A model generated the notes under the pieces. The model was given only the letters and a program-made list of their open reading frames with translations. It searched no databases and was not told the DNA's origin. Below, piece by piece: positions 27,659-38,327 of a DNA stretch of 64,000 nt (its first letter is position 1; each line of letters begins with the position of its first letter). This DNA is from Planctomycetota bacterium (GTDB lineage: Bacteria; Planctomycetota; Phycisphaerae; UBA1845; UTPLA1): assembly GCA_016712275.1 (NCBI GenBank), contig JADJRI010000021.1, forward strand, positions 27,550 to 91,549, given 5' to 3'. Position numbers and translations under genes: made by a program.

Positions 27659-30600
27659 CTACGGGCATGCGCCGGGACTGCCGATCAATGTGTTGCAGAA
27701 GATCTGGATATCCCGCCCGTTCATGATGCCGTCGGTATTCATGTCAGAGCAGAGGCACTGGCCAAGCGGCGTGTTGCCCAGTAGGCAACCAACGAAATCG
27801 GCAATGTCGGCCGTGCCGATCGAACCGCTTTCGTTGCTGTCGCCGAGGCAGGTACTGCACTGCGGCGCGCAGGAAACATTGGCATAGGAACCCGGGCTTC
27901 CACGATCGGCGCCGGCTGAAAGAACAGAATTCTGTGCGTCGCCAACAACGGAAAGTTGCCAGTCGAATATGTTGTTTGCCCCGAGATTTTCGTGACACGT
28001 CCATCCACTGATGTTCTGCGTTCGAATCGTGCCGACATATGTTTGATCGCCATAATTCAGACGATCGACCAGAAGGCCGGCGGAGTCGTACAAATTGATT
28101 TGATCGTTGCGGCTGAGATTGTTGCTGTTTTCGCCAATGATATCGACGCCTGCGAGGTTCCAACTGGTCGCAAACGCGGTGGCGACAGCCTCGGTCAGAA
28201 TCACAGACTCTCCCGGATTCACGATGCCGAAAGCGGACAAGAGTGTTGTGCCGGGAATGTTGCTATCGTCATCATAACTCCAGCCGGTCATATCAATGGG
28301 GGTGGCGCCGATGTTCGTGAATTCTATGTACTCGCCATTGACGGCGGAATATGCGAATTCCGTGATACGCATCAGTTGATCGCTGGGGGACGGACAATCA
28401 GTGGACTCACAAGATGTGTTCGCGCCCTGCCAGGTGCCGTTGGTCGCCTGGCAAGCCGTCATCGTCAGGCCGTCGTCGCATGTGCCATCCACGCGGCAGC
28501 ACGCGCCGACCGGATCTTCACCTGCGCAAACGTCCGCCATGTAAATGCCCGGACTGCCGACCGCTCCGCCGGCGGCAATGGAACCCTGTGCATCGCCCGC
28601 GATGGACAACACCCAGTTCGCAATGTCGTTTGCGCCCACCGCCACGAGGCAGGGCCAGCCGGATGCATTCTGAGTGCGAATCGTCCCAGGGAATGCTTCG
28701 TCGCCATAGGTCAGCCGATCGACCAATGTGCCGGACGCATCAAAAATGTTGATTTCGTCATTTCGACTCAGATTGTTTCCATTTCCGTTGAAGCCAAGAT
28801 CGCCGATGACTTTCGCCGAAATCGGCAGGCCCCAATGGGTTCGAAACGCCGCCGCCGTGGCATCAGTGATGATGGCCGACTCGCCGACGGCCAGCGACCC
28901 CAGCATGCCGAGATCAAATGTGCCCTGAACGCGGGCGGAGTCGTCATAACTCCAGCCGGTGAGATCGACCGGCGCGGAGTCAAGATTTGTAATTTCGATG
29001 AATTCGCCGCCGGGGCCGCTGTACATATACTCCGTGATGCGGACGATCGCGTTGCTGGGTTGCGGGCAGGTGACTGTCGCGCATGTGACACCATCTCCGT
29101 GATAGATTCCGCCCGTCTGCTGGCAAAAGGCCGCGGTTGTACCGGGGCCCGCGGAACACACACCCGCGGTGCAGCATGCCCCCACGGCCAGCGTGGTCGA
29201 GCAGTCGCTTGTCACAAACGAACCGGGGTTGCCGACATCGCCGTTGGCCGAGAATCGCGAGTTTTGGGCATCGCCGCCAATGAGCGAAAGCCGCCAGCCC
29301 GCGATCGAGTTCGCCCCGACGGCAGTGTCACAGGGCCATCCGGAAAAATTCTGAGTCCGAATGGTTCCCGGAAAAGTCTGATCGCCAAAAGTCAGCCGGT
29401 CGGCAAGGTTTCCGGCATTGTCGTAGAGGTTGATTTCGTCGTTTCTGCTCAAGTTGACCGTGAGTAATCCGATGATTTTCTCGCCGACGATGTTCCAGTC
29501 GATTGCGAATTCCGCACGCTCGCCCTCAGTCAGGATCACGCTTTGGCCGGGTTGAACGATGCCAAACGCGCTCAAATCTACGTGGCCGGGAAGCCGCGCC
29601 GAGTCACTGTAGCTCCAGCCGGTCATATCCACGGGTGAAGCAGACAGATTGGTGAATTCGACAAATTCGCCGCTGCCGCCGCTGTACATGTATTCGGTGA
29701 TTCTCACGGCGGGCGGCGTTGCGATATCGTCGCAAACGGAACATTCGGCGAGGAACGCGTCTATGTCATCCTGTGTCACGGCATCGGCATTGGTGCCGCC
29801 AGGGCCGTCGTCCGTGTCCATGTCGCGGGCCATGAGTACGAGCTGAAAGTCCACACCCTGACGCAAGTACCGGGAATAGCTAACCTCATCGCCGCTGCCG
29901 GGAGCGGCCGGCGTCGGGTCATATGTATCGGAAGCGGTATCGTCGAGGGTTTGCCCCAGACGGTCTTCAATGAGGCGGCGATCGATCTGATTGATGAGTC
30001 CGTCGGAGTTGAAATCTCCCCGCACAAATCGGAACTGTCGGATGTTCGTATCGGTCGGGTGGTCGTTGAATGAACCTGGCGTCAGTTTGAAATCCAGTAC
30101 CGGAAGATCGGAGAATTCATAGACGCCCGCGGCATTGGAAGTGCATGCCGGATTGGCGAAATCGTCCGGCTCCGGATCACAGGTTCCGTCGAAGCGCGCA
30201 GCGGCCGTATCGGTGGGCGATTTGGAAAGCGGGTGGCCGGTGAGCACGTCGTTTCCGGTGGCATACTCAAGAAAGGTGGCGCCAGGAAATACGTTCGCAA
30301 TTTCACCATAAAAGAGCGATTCGTCGATGATGGTGGTCGGTTTAATGGTGAAAGGTGCCAGCGCATTGCCGACAGTGCGATAGCCGCGCTGCGGATTCGC
30401 AAGATAAAAGCGATAACGGCTGATGGCGTCGGCATTGAAGCCGGGCGTGTCGCTCAGCTCGTGCTCGGCACTCCGCGTATATTCCTTGCCGGCATCGCTG
30501 GACCATGCAATATCGTCCACCATCTGAAAGGGCTCGACGGTTTGAGCCAATTCAGCCGTGAGGATGGAATTGACTTCCGTGCCGAAGTCGGCCTGATCGT

Positions 30601-31165
30601 CAAAATTCACATCGTGTCGAACATCTTTTCGAAAGGCGTAGGCCGGACCGTAGACGCTGTCGCCGTTCGTATCGATGCTGTGATCCGGCCGCTTTCGCAC
30701 AAGAACGTAGGTCGACGAGCCGTCGTCGTCGAGTCCGCCGGGCGTGTCGCTCGTCGGAATGTGAAGCGAGGTAAATGATGCGATGTTTGCGGCGGGATCA
30801 ATCAGGTTGAGATCGATCAGATTACTGAAGCCGCTTGTGTCGTTATAAAGGACAAGGAACCCGTTTGATCCAAGCGTTAGTCCATCGAGAGCGTAGGCCT
30901 CGTCAATCTCAGGGACAACATCGCCGATGTCGATCATTCCATTTGCATCAAAATCGCGTCCGCCCTTGAGCAAGCCGATGGCATAGCCTGTCAGGTCCAT
31001 TCCGGGTTTGCCGTAGAGTTCAATGTACTCCCATGGATCGTCGTCGCCCGGAGGGTTCTCGAAAATCTCATTAATGACAACCTGCCCAAATGTCGTGCTT
31101 ACAGCACAAAGCGAGAATGCGACGGCGAGCAACCAGTGGGGTCTTCTCAATGGCATCTTCTTCAT
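27659..31165 (-). CDS. Large secreted lamin-tail-domain protein with dockerin-like end
   Basis: 1168 residues. The signal peptide ends near FGQ (residue 28). An N-terminal LTD-like region follows (VVINEIFENPPGDDDPWEYI). Three further lamin-tail repeats start near residues 487, 703 and 930, each with R-I-T-E-Y/F-x-Y-S, E-F/Y-I/V-E-F/I-T-N and S-R-N-D-x-I-N-L/I-Y/F-D. Cys-rich VGACC...C modules separate repeats 1-2 and 2-3. Dockerin-like calcium loops occur at about 400-470 (DFNSDGLINQIDRR) and at the C-terminus (GDSNESGSIGTADIADFVG; DMNTDGIMNGRDIQIF). Such proteins are common on planctomycete surfaces; an extracellular adhesive or matrix role is inferred. GGAGG fits ATG 31156 better than 31165. 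It may be sorted through a cell-envelope system, but no sorting tail is obvious. Confidence 0.85.
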   Translation of the reverse strand: MKKMPLRRPHWLLAVAFSLCAVSTTFGQVVINEIFENPPGDDDPWEYIELYGKPGMDLTGYAIGLLKGGRDFDANGMIDIGDVVPEIDEAYALDGLTLGSNGFLVLYNDTSGFSNLIDLNLIDPAANIASFTSLHIPTSDTPGGLDDDGSSTYVLVRKRPDHSIDTNGDSVYGPAYAFRKDVRHDVNFDDQADFGTEVNSILTAELAQTVEPFQMVDDIAWSSDAGKEYTRSAEHELSDTPGFNADAISRYRFYLANPQRGYRTVGNALAPFTIKPTTIIDESLFYGEIANVFPGATFLEYATGNDVLTGHPLSKSPTDTAAARFDGTCDPEPDDFANPACTSNAAGVYEFSDLPVLDFKLTPGSFNDHPTDTNIRQFRFVRGDFNSDGLINQIDRRLIEDRLGQTLDDTASDTYDPTPAAPGSGDEVSYSRYLRQGVDFQLVLMARDMDTDDGPGGTNADAVTQDDIDAFLAECSVCDDIATPPAVRITEYMYSGGSGEFVEFTNLSASPVDMTGWSYSDSARLPGHVDLSAFGIVQPGQSVILTEGERAEFAIDWNIVGEKIIGLLTVNLSRNDEINLYDNAGNLADRLTFGDQTFPGTIRTQNFSGWPCDTAVGANSIAGWRLSLIGGDAQNSRFSANGDVGNPGSFVTSDCSTTLAVGACCTAGVCSAGPGTTAAFCQQTGGIYHGDGVTCATVTCPQPSNAIVRITEYMYSGPGGEFIEITNLDSAPVDLTGWSYDDSARVQGTFDLGMLGSLAVGESAIITDATAAAFRTHWGLPISAKVIGDLGFNGNGNNLSRNDEINIFDASGTLVDRLTYGDEAFPGTIRTQNASGWPCLVAVGANDIANWVLSIAGDAQGSIAAGGAVGSPGIYMADVCAGEDPVGACCRVDGTCDDGLTMTACQATNGTWQGANTSCESTDCPSPSDQLMRITEFAYSAVNGEYIEFTNIGATPIDMTGWSYDDDSNIPGTTLLSAFGIVNPGESVILTEAVATAFATSWNLAGVDIIGENSNNLSRNDQINLYDSAGLLVDRLNYGDQTYVGTIRTQNISGWTCHENLGANNIFDWQLSVVGDAQNSVLSAGADRGSPGSYANVSCAPQCSTCLGDSNESGSIGTADIADFVGCLLGNTPLGQCLCSDMNTDGIMNGRDIQIFCNTLIGSPGACP

Positions 31166-31396
31166 TCCTCCAATTGATTCTGCGTGTGTGTTCTTACGCT
31201 CTGTTTTTAATGACAGCCTCTTGAAATTCGAGGCGCGAAGTTCATTCTGAATTCTGTGATTTCACTCCTATATGCCATTTATATGACACAAGGAGAAAGG
31301 CCTGGTTTTATTGGCTTCGCCCCCCTGCATCGAGCAGGCAACCCCCAACCTGCCGCAATCCCCGGCTTCAACCGTCGAGGTTGAAGAAGCCCGCGT

Positions 31397-32311
31397 TTAC
31401 TGCAGCATAAATCGGTTTGCAGACCGGCGTCCAATGCTGAGCACGCCGTCAAAGACTTCATTGTTCAGATCTTTTTGACCGTGCGGGTTGGTCGCCGTCA
31501 GCACGCCGAATTCTCCATCGCGATCCCGATCCGAGAAAACACCGACATGTCCATCGGCGAAGAGCACGTTGGCTCGAATACGGTTGTGCTGTTTCAGTGG
31601 GTTGAAACTGCCTGATCCATGAGCCGGGCCGAAGTCGTTGAAGTTTTGTGTGCCATAGGGCCCGGCAAACGGACCGTCGGTCATCGTCTTTACCGAGCGC
31701 TCCCCAAGCACGAGATCGTTCGGATCGGTGCGGCCGTCGCTGATCAGCGGCACCCGCGAGGATTGCGTATTTTTCAAATTGCTTGCACTGAGCGGGCCGA
31801 CGGTGTCGGCCAGGCTTCGCAAATTGGAACCGCCCGAGACCGGATTCCACTCCGTGCGCCCCATGTACCACGATTGCGTGTAGTTGGTGTTGTAGCCGAG
31901 ATCGATCAGGGCCTGTGCATCCTGCGGCGAATAGGTGCCGCCGCTGATGCCCAATTTCTGGTTGTAACGGGCCGGGTTTGAAGGACAAAGCGCCTTGCCG
32001 GGAAATCCAGAGTTGGAGTTGACCAGGTCGGCCACCCAGCCCACGGCATCCACCGGGCCGTCGCGACCGGAGGCGACATCCGGATCGAACGAGCCGCTGC
32101 AAAGATATTCGTCATTTGAATTTGCATAGGCCAAAAAGCCAAGGCCGAATTGCTGCAAGTGGGCCTTGCATTGCGTCTCGCGACCGCGCTCGCGGGCAGC
32201 GCTCAAGGCGGGCAGAAGAATGGAAATCAGCAGCGCAATAATGGCGATGACAACGAGAAGCTCAATAAGGGTGAAGGCCGCTCGGGTCGAGTCCGCGTTA
32301 GTCTTTTTCAT
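31397..32311 (-). CDS. Prepilin-like protein (DUF1559/H-X9-DG type)
   Basis: 304 residues from ATG 32311 (AAGGA nine bases upstream; an earlier TTG is weaker). The N-terminus MKKTNADSTRAAFTLIELLV carries the type IV/type II pseudopilin leader, with cleavage expected before Phe and a hydrophobic helix VIAIIALLISILLPALSAAR. The globular part ends with ANVLFADGHVGVFSDRD, the A-D-G-H motif that marks the large planctomycete prepilin group. Cleavage by a prepilin peptidase and assembly in a pseudopilus or secretion machine are inferred. It lies downstream of the divergent two-component genes and upstream of the lamin-tail gene; a 231-base gap with two short stem-loops separates it from the latter. 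Confidence 0.85.
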   Translation of the reverse strand: MKKTNADSTRAAFTLIELLVVIAIIALLISILLPALSAARERGRETQCKAHLQQFGLGFLAYANSNDEYLCSGSFDPDVASGRDGPVDAVGWVADLVNSNSGFPGKALCPSNPARYNQKLGISGGTYSPQDAQALIDLGYNTNYTQSWYMGRTEWNPVSGGSNLRSLADTVGPLSASNLKNTQSSRVPLISDGRTDPNDLVLGERSVKTMTDGPFAGPYGTQNFNDFGPAHGSGSFNPLKQHNRIRANVLFADGHVGVFSDRDRDGEFGVLTATNPHGQKDLNNEVFDGVLSIGRRSANRFMLQ

Positions 32312-32642
32312 CAACAATGTTCCTTGAAAACAAAGGCGCCGGTCTCGCCTTTATGCCCAAACTCGATGCGATGCCGCCGATTCGGCACCATGACGCTTCA
32401 GTCTCCCTTGCGGTCTCGCGGCGGCCATTCTCGCATTCCTGCCCTTCGAACGCGTCGCGCCCAACGAGTGTGAACAATAGTTTTTCATTGTGTTGAGATG
32501 ATTCGGGCAATGTTAATATTTGATGAAGCATTGTTGATGCCATTGATTCGAGGCCATGTTTGGCGGCACAATAGGGTCGCAATCGCGGCAAAAATCACAG
32601 CCCCGTGGCTCGACCCGGCAGACACAAAACGAAAGAGGAATT
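32312..32642 (+). other. Intergenic region between prepilin and response regulator
   Basis: 331 bases between divergent genes, so promoters for both are expected. A TTGAGA/TAATAT pair with a short 15-base spacer sits at about 32492-32520 on the + strand. A 7-bp stem (AAAGGCG/CGCCTTT) lies at about 32333-32353. Neither is strong enough to call firmly. Confidence 0.35.
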
Positions 32643-33404
32643 ATGCTGGCAACCAAGGCCTCAAACAGCGTGGATCAAACCTCGATGTCCAGAACACCCA
32701 AAAGGAATATCCTCGTCGTGGAAGATGAAAACGATCTGGCCGACTTGATTTGCTTTAATCTGCAGCGGGAGGGATTTGCGACGCGCCGGGTGGATTCCGG
32801 CGACAAGGCCGTGGGTGAAATTCGGCGCGATCCACCGGATTTGATTGTGCTCGACCGCATGCTGCCGGTCATGTCCGGGGATGAGGTGGCTCAGGAAGTT
32901 CGTCGCGATCCGTCAACATCGACTATTCCCATCATCATGATCACTGCGAAAGTCGAAGAGTCCGACCAACTCGTCGGCTTCGCTCTGGGCGCCGATGATT
33001 ATGTCGCCAAGCCCTTTTCACCAAAGGTTCTCGTGGCAAGAGTCACGGCCATGCTTCGCCGCGGAGAAGCGCCGACTTCGGATCCTGAGATCATGCGAAG
33101 GCCCTTCTCGCTCGACTGGAATCGCCACGAACTCAAGGTCGCCGGAATTGCCATCGGCGTGACCGCCACCGAGTTTCGCCTCATGGGCACGCTCACGAGT
33201 GGCAGCGGGCGCGTGCTGGATCGTGGCTCGTTGATCGACAAGGTACTCGGTCAGGGGGCGGTCGTGCTCGATCGTACGATTGACGTACATATCACGTCGC
33301 TTCGCAAGAAGCTTGCGTCGGCCGATCCGGCGTCCGATCATGCGTCGTGGATTCATACGGTGCGCGGCGTGGGCTATTGCTTCCGTCCGCCGACCGGTGA
33401 ATGA
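32643..33404 (+). CDS. OmpR/PhoB-family response regulator
   Basis: 253 residues from ATG 32643 (GAGGA at good distance). A receiver domain starts at RNILVVEDENDLADLICFNL, with acidic pocket residues, phospho-acceptor Asp in LIVLDRMLPVMSG, Thr in MITAK and the conserved Lys in VAKPFS. A winged-helix Trans_reg_C domain follows, with GVTATEFRLMGTLTSGSGRV, LDRTIDVHITSLRKKLA and WIHTVRGVGYCF. It should bind DNA as a dimer after phosphorylation by the kinase encoded 21 bases downstream. The PhoB-like arrangement suggests phosphate or envelope response, but nothing in the window identifies its targets. Confidence 0.9.
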   Translation: MLATKASNSVDQTSMSRTPKRNILVVEDENDLADLICFNLQREGFATRRVDSGDKAVGEIRRDPPDLIVLDRMLPVMSGDEVAQEVRRDPSTSTIPIIMITAKVEESDQLVGFALGADDYVAKPFSPKVLVARVTAMLRRGEAPTSDPEIMRRPFSLDWNRHELKVAGIAIGVTATEFRLMGTLTSGSGRVLDRGSLIDKVLGQGAVVLDRTIDVHITSLRKKLASADPASDHASWIHTVRGVGYCFRPPTGE

Positions 33405-33425
33405 CGACGGAGCCCCGCGCCCTTG

Positions 33426-35349
33426 ATGAAGCCCGGACGCTTTTTTTGGAAACTGTTTCTCGGCAATGTGCTGCTGATGGTGCTCGTGCTCGGCGCCTCG
33501 GTGTGGCTCATTGTTCGCGAAGTGGAAAGCGCCGCGCGCGAAAATCTCACCCATCGCCTGCTCGCACAAGCCGTCACCATTCGACATGCCGTGGAAAAGC
33601 ACTTTGATGGCATACATCGCCTGGATTTACGGGCGGTCGCGTGAATTAGGACAACTGAAGCAGGCCGACATTCGTGTCACGATGGTCGCCGTCGATGGCA
33701 CGGTGTGGGCAGATTCAGAGGCGGAACCCGAAACAATGGCGTCGCACGGCGATCGTCCGGAGATCAAGCAGGCATTGAGCGGCGGGTGGGGACACGCCGA
33801 GCGGCGGTCGGAGACGCTCAAGTGCGACATGAAGTATGTGGCCGTTCGCGTGGACAATGCCGAAGGAGTGGCACTTGGAACCGTGCGTGTCGCGATGCCC
33901 GTGCGGGGAATCACGGCGCAAACATCGACCATGACGCGGCTGATCTGGCAGACGGCGGCGGTCGGCCTCGGGGCCGCCTGTCTCATCGCGTTGGGGCTGG
34001 CCTATGTCTGGAGCAGCCCCATCCAGCGCATTACGGAAACGGCAAGAAGCCTGTCGCGCGGCTATTTGTCGGCACGAACCGAGGTTCACGGCGGAGACGA
34101 AATCGCCCAGATGGCGCGATCGCTGAATCAGATGCGCGAATCGATCGCCGGCCAGTTATCGACGATTGAACGTCAGCGTAAAAATCTCGAATATCTGATT
34201 CGCAGCCTGACGGAAGGCGTCATTGTGGCGGGATCCAGCGGCAGGATCGTGCTGATGAACGAAGCGGCATGTCGCCTGCTCGGCACCATGCCATCGGGCG
34301 AGCCTGAAAGCCTTGGCCGAACCGGCTTGCTTCGCGACGAAGCCAAAGTGAATCTCGACCTGCTCGTCGGCCGAAATGTGCGTGATTGCATTACCCAGCC
34401 GCAATTGGCCGAGTTCCTTTCCGAGGAAAACAAGGCTCGCCCGGACGATAATGCCGGGGAGGGTTCGTCAGGCGGCCAGGCAGTCAAGGAGTTTCGGCTG
34501 CAGGTGGAACACCGCACCGGCGCCGTTCATTTGCTGGCGCGATGCTCCAGGATCGGCCTGCCGTCCATGGCCAATGGCGATGCGACCGACTCGGTGGGCC
34601 GCATGGTCGTCTTGACGAACATTACGGAGCTGACCCGTACAATTCGAATGAAAACGGATTTCGTGGCGAATGCGTCGCACGAACTTCGCACACCGCTCTC
34701 GACCATTCGCGCATCGGTCGAAACACTCGAGCAAATGAACCTGTCAGACGATGCCGATGCCGCCGCGAATTTCATTCGCGTCATCGGGAAGCACACCAAC
34801 CGGCTCGAGGAACTGGTAAATGACCTCTTGCACCTTTCCCGATTGGAATCGGCCGCGGCCGAGTTTCATCCGGAAGCGCTTCGGCTCGATGAGCTGCTCG
34901 ACGACCTTTACACACGCTTTAGCCATTCCATCAAGTCAAAGGGCCTGGTTTGGGACTTGCAATGTTCCGAATCCAGCCGTGACATCTTCGCAAATGGAAA
35001 GCTGCTAAGGCTCGTGCTCGACAACCTGGTCGCGAATGCAATCAAGTTCACCGATCCCTCCGGACACATCTGGATCAGTTGTGCCCGGCTGGGCAAATCG
35101 ATTTCGATCGAAGTGCGTGATGATGGATGCGGCATTCCCAAGGAAGATCAGGATCGGGTGTTCGAACGCTTCTACCAGGTCGAACGCGCCAGAAGCGGCG
35201 CGGGTCGAAACCACCCCGGTGAACGTGGAACGGGGCTGGGGCTGTCAATCGTTCGCCATGCTGTCGCGGCCATGAGCGGCACGATCCTTCTGAAGAGCCA
35301 GCCCGGCAAGGGCACAAGCGTAACGCTGTTTGTGCCGCAACCCGCGTAA
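33426..35349 (+). CDS. PhoR-like sensor histidine kinase (one frameshift)
   Basis: About 640 residues after repair of one extra base at about 33642. The first frame (MKPGRFFWKLFLGNVLLMVL...KHFDGIHRLDLRAVA) stops at TGA 33642-33644; the rest continues in the next frame from ELGQLKQADIRVTMVAVDG. Order: membrane span, periplasmic sensor domain (to about 33930), second span (TAAVGLGAACLIALGLAYVW), HAMP (SPIQRITETARSLSRGY), PAS-like domain, HisKA with phospho-His in ASHELRTPLSTIRA, and HATPase with N, G1 (RDDGCGIP) and G2 (GERGTGLGLSIVRH) boxes. It is cotranscribed with the regulator at 32643. The signal sensed is unknown. Confidence 0.85.
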
Positions 35350-35454
35350 TGCGCGCGGTAAGATTGCAAATAACTGGCGCTATGATTGACCGCAAAAGCG
35401 CGATCGCCCAACCCTTGGGCAATTTGAATCCGGATAAGTCTCGATAGTGTTTAA

Positions 35455-35527
35455 TGGGCGATGAGGGACTCGAACCCCCAACCCCCTCGGTGTAAACGAG
35501 GTGCTCTGCCAATTGAGCTAATCGCCC
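35455..35527 (-). tRNA. tRNA-Val (anticodon TAC)
   Basis: 73 bases on the minus strand: acceptor GGGCGAT/ATCGCCC, D arm AGCTCAATTGGCAGAGC, anticodon stem CCTCG/CGAGG around TTTACAC, T arm GGGGGTTCGAGTCCCTC and discriminator A. CCA is not encoded. Confidence 0.95.
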
Positions 35528-35656
35528 GGCATGCCGGTCATTCGACCTTAGTCATCTTAGCCGTCCATCAAATTGGGGACAATCGTAACGATCGGAAGTT
35601 TGGCCGCATTGAGCGGGCGAACCAAGCCGCCTAATGGGTCGTCAAATTCAAACCGC

Positions 35657-36138
35657 TCAACGCAAAGGGCCGGGGCCGAGATCTTCTTCGGTCATGACCG
35701 CGAATTGCCGTCCTACAAGCAGGCGGACGGCTGTTTCCAGTTCTTCGGTATGAATGGCCAGGGCGGCGCGTCCGGTCGGTCGGGTCAGCAGGGGATAGGC
35801 ATAATCAATATTAACTTCGCCGGCGAGCAAGGCCGAGCAAATGGACCGCAAGCCGTGTCCGGCGGGAACTTCCACAACAACCAACTCTGTTTCGCTGATC
35901 GGGAAGTTGCGATCCTTCAGCGCGTTGATGGCAGCATCATTGTCATCGCAAATAAGCCGCACAACGCGCAGTCAATGGCATGAACGACCGACATGCCGAC
36001 CACGCGGACATCCGATCCCTCAAAGGCCTGAAACAATCTTGACAACGCGCCGACGCGGTCATCCAGAAAGACCGAGATTTGTCGGACAGTGGGCGATCGG
36101 AACGTTTCAGCGGTTTCAAAATCGTATTTTGCTGGCAT
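35657..36138 (-). CDS. ACT-domain protein (one frameshift)
   Basis: About 160 residues when one missing base at 35964-35969 is restored. The first frame begins MPAKYDFETAETFRSPTVRQ, then ISVFLDDRVGALSRLFQAFE, a classic ACT-domain start; after VVHAIDCA the text continues in the other frame as VVRLICDDNDAAINALKDRN and TELVVVEVPAGHGLRSICSA, with a second ACT unit to the end. Tandem ACT domains bind amino acids, and proteins of this type often sit near amino-acid biosynthesis genes; here the divergent neighbour is trpB, 97 bases away. A regulatory role for tryptophan or branched-chain synthesis is plausible but not shown. Confidence 0.8.
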
Positions 36139-36235
36139 AACGAGTATTCTATCGGGTTTTCAGGGAAGCTGGAATAGAAATGTGAGGGTGCCCGATCGCA
36201 CCTGATCGCAACGTGAATTGGAACCAAAAGCAGCG

Positions 36236-37465
36236 ATGAACGGCGGTTTCGACATTAACAACAGGCAAATGGACGCGACTTGGCCGGATGCCGCAGGTCG
36301 ATTTGGGCGTTTCGGCGGGCAATTTGTGCCGGAAACACTGATGTGTGCCGTGCAGGGGCTTGCCGCGGAATACGAGTCCGCCCGGTCTGACGGCGCATTT
36401 TGGGACGAACTGGATGGTTACCTGTCGCGCTACGTAGGCCGTCCAAGCCCGCTCTATTTTGCTCGCCGGCTTTCCGAACGGGTCGGCGGCGCGAAAATCC
36501 ACCTGAAGCGGGAAGACCTGAACCACACCGGCGCGCACAAGATAAATAACACTCTCGGTCAAGCCATGCTCGCCCGTCGCATGGGCAAACATCGCGTCAT
36601 TGCGGAGACCGGCGCCGGGCAACATGGCGTTGCAACCGCCACGGCAGCGGCGATGTTCGGCCTTGAATGCACCGTCTACATGGGCGCGGAGGATGTGCGG
36701 CGGCAAAAACTGAATGCGTATCGTATGGAATTGCTCGGCGCCAGGCTGGTCCCCGTTGAAGCGGGTCAAAAAACGCTGAAGGACGCGATCAATGAAGCCA
36801 TGCGCGACTGGATCGCCACAGTTGATACGACACACTACATCATTGGCTCCGTCATGGGGCCGCATCCGTTTCCAATGATCGTTCGTGATTTTCAAAGTGT
36901 GATCGGTCGCGAGACCCGTGCGCAGGCCCGTGACCAATTCGGTCGATTGCCGGACGTTGTCTGTGCGTGCGTCGGCGGTGGAAGCAACGCGGCCGGCATG
37001 TTCCATCCATTTATTCAGGATCGCGAAGTAAGGCTCGTGGGCGTTGAGGCTGCCGGCGAAGGGCTCGATCGTCGCCACAGCGCCACCATTTCACGCGGCA
37101 GAGTCGGCGTACTGCATGGAATGCAAACGCTGGTTCTTCAGAACGACGACGGCCAGACATCGCAGGTTCATTCGGTCTCCGCGGGGCTGGACTATCCCGG
37201 CGTCGGACCGGAGCACGCGCAATGGGCCGAAAGTGGGCGGGTCGAATATGCGGCCGTGACGGACGCGGACGCGCTGGCCGCTTTTGAATTGTTGAGTCGC
37301 ACCGAAGGCATCATTCCCGCACTCGAAAGTGCCCATGCCATTGCACACGCCGTGTCGATCGCGCCAACTCTGCCGGAACAGCACATCATTATCGTGAATC
37401 TCTCCGGCCGAGGCGACAAAGATTGCGTTGAAGTCGCGAGACTGCAGGGGCATCACATTGACTGA
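36236..37465 (+). CDS. trpB: Tryptophan synthase beta chain
   Basis: 409 residues from ATG 36236 (an in-frame TTG lies 18 bases upstream). It condenses indole with serine using pyridoxal phosphate, as an alpha2beta2 complex with TrpA. Family text is clear: RFGRFGGQFVPETLM at the N-terminus, the PLP Lys in HLKREDLNHTGAHKINNTLG, the GAGQHG loop, the phosphate-binding GGGSNA and SAGLDYPGVGPEH. Length is normal. trpA follows with an 8-base overlap; other trp genes are not in the window. Confidence 0.97.
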   Translation: MNGGFDINNRQMDATWPDAAGRFGRFGGQFVPETLMCAVQGLAAEYESARSDGAFWDELDGYLSRYVGRPSPLYFARRLSERVGGAKIHLKREDLNHTGAHKINNTLGQAMLARRMGKHRVIAETGAGQHGVATATAAAMFGLECTVYMGAEDVRRQKLNAYRMELLGARLVPVEAGQKTLKDAINEAMRDWIATVDTTHYIIGSVMGPHPFPMIVRDFQSVIGRETRAQARDQFGRLPDVVCACVGGGSNAAGMFHPFIQDREVRLVGVEAAGEGLDRRHSATISRGRVGVLHGMQTLVLQNDDGQTSQVHSVSAGLDYPGVGPEHAQWAESGRVEYAAVTDADALAAFELLSRTEGIIPALESAHAIAHAVSIAPTLPEQHIIIVNLSGRGDKDCVEVARLQGHHID

Positions 37466-38297
37466 ACCGAATACAATTCGCGGCGACGGCCGGCGCATCG
37501 AGTCCGCCCTCAGCAGCGAGCGCCGCCCGGATTGTGGCCGTTCATTGCGGCAGGCTATCCGACTGTCGAATCAACGGCACTGCTTTTGCGGGAATTGGGT
37601 CACTTGCCCATTCGCGGAATCGAAATCGGATTTCCGTTTTCCGATCCGATTGCAGATGGACCGGTGATTCAACAGGCGTTTTCCCACGCACTTTCGAGCG
37701 GGGTCCGGGTCGGGCAGGTTTTGGATGCAATCGCGGAAGCCCGGCCGCATGTACGGCAGCCTCTCATTGGTATGATTTCGGCTTCCATTGTGTATCGAAT
37801 CGGCGTGCCCGGCTTCGTCGATCGCGCGGCCAAGGCCGGCCTGGACGGCCTGATCGTTCCGGATATTTCGCTGGAGGAAGCCCCGGCGCTGGCCGCTTCA
37901 TTGCAACAGGCGGGATTGAAATTGGCCATGCTGGTGGCGCCGACTACGCCGATGGATCGAAGCCTTCGCATCGCGGAGTCCGCCGGCGGTTTCCTCTATT
38001 ACGTTTCCATTCAGGGCACAACCGGCGCACGCGATGCGCTTCCGGCTGATTTGGAGAAAAGCGTATGCGACATACGCGAAACAACCGGAATGCCCGTCAT
38101 GGTCGGGTTTGGCATCAGTCGCGCGGAACATGTCTGACGGGTTTGCGAATTTGCGAATGGGCGCGATTGTCGGCAGTGCCATCATGCAGCGCATGATAAG
38201 CACTTGGCATGAGACGAAGGGTGTTGATCAATCTCGTTTGGCGGCGATATCGTTCGTGCGTGAACTTTGCGATGGGACGAAAAAAATGCGACCGTGA
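37458..38297 (+). CDS. trpA: Tryptophan synthase alpha chain (two frameshifts)
   Basis: About 279 residues after repair. The likely start is TTG 37458, inside the end of trpB, with CAGGGG eight bases upstream. The product cleaves indole-3-glycerol phosphate to indole. The frame loses one base at about 37527-37531 (RIESALSSERRP then LWPFIAAGYPTVESTALLLR) and gains one at 38134-38135 (VGFGISRAEHV then DGFANLRMGAIVGSAIM). Catalytic Glu and Asp are visible in GIEIGFPFSDPIADGPVIQ. Because trpB is intact and all conserved blocks are present, the gene is very likely functional and the indels are sequence errors. Confidence 0.9.
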
Positions 38298-38327
38298 TGG
38301 TTCCCCCCAGTTGCTGACCCATCACGG
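38292..38327 (+). terminator. Possible terminator hairpin after trpA
   Basis: Perfect 9-bp stem CCGTGATGG/CCATCACGG with an 18-base loop, overlapping the trpA stop. No T-run follows, so it may be only an RNA structure. Confidence 0.4.

Noticed and set aside
27956..29467. Long + strand frame opposite the lamin-tail gene
   Set aside because: The minus-strand protein has signal peptide, repeats and dockerin loops; the opposite frame is a mirror of its codon bias.
37458..38297. trpA as a pseudogene
   Set aside because: Both shifts are single bases, all catalytic blocks are conserved and trpB is intact, so sequence error is more likely.
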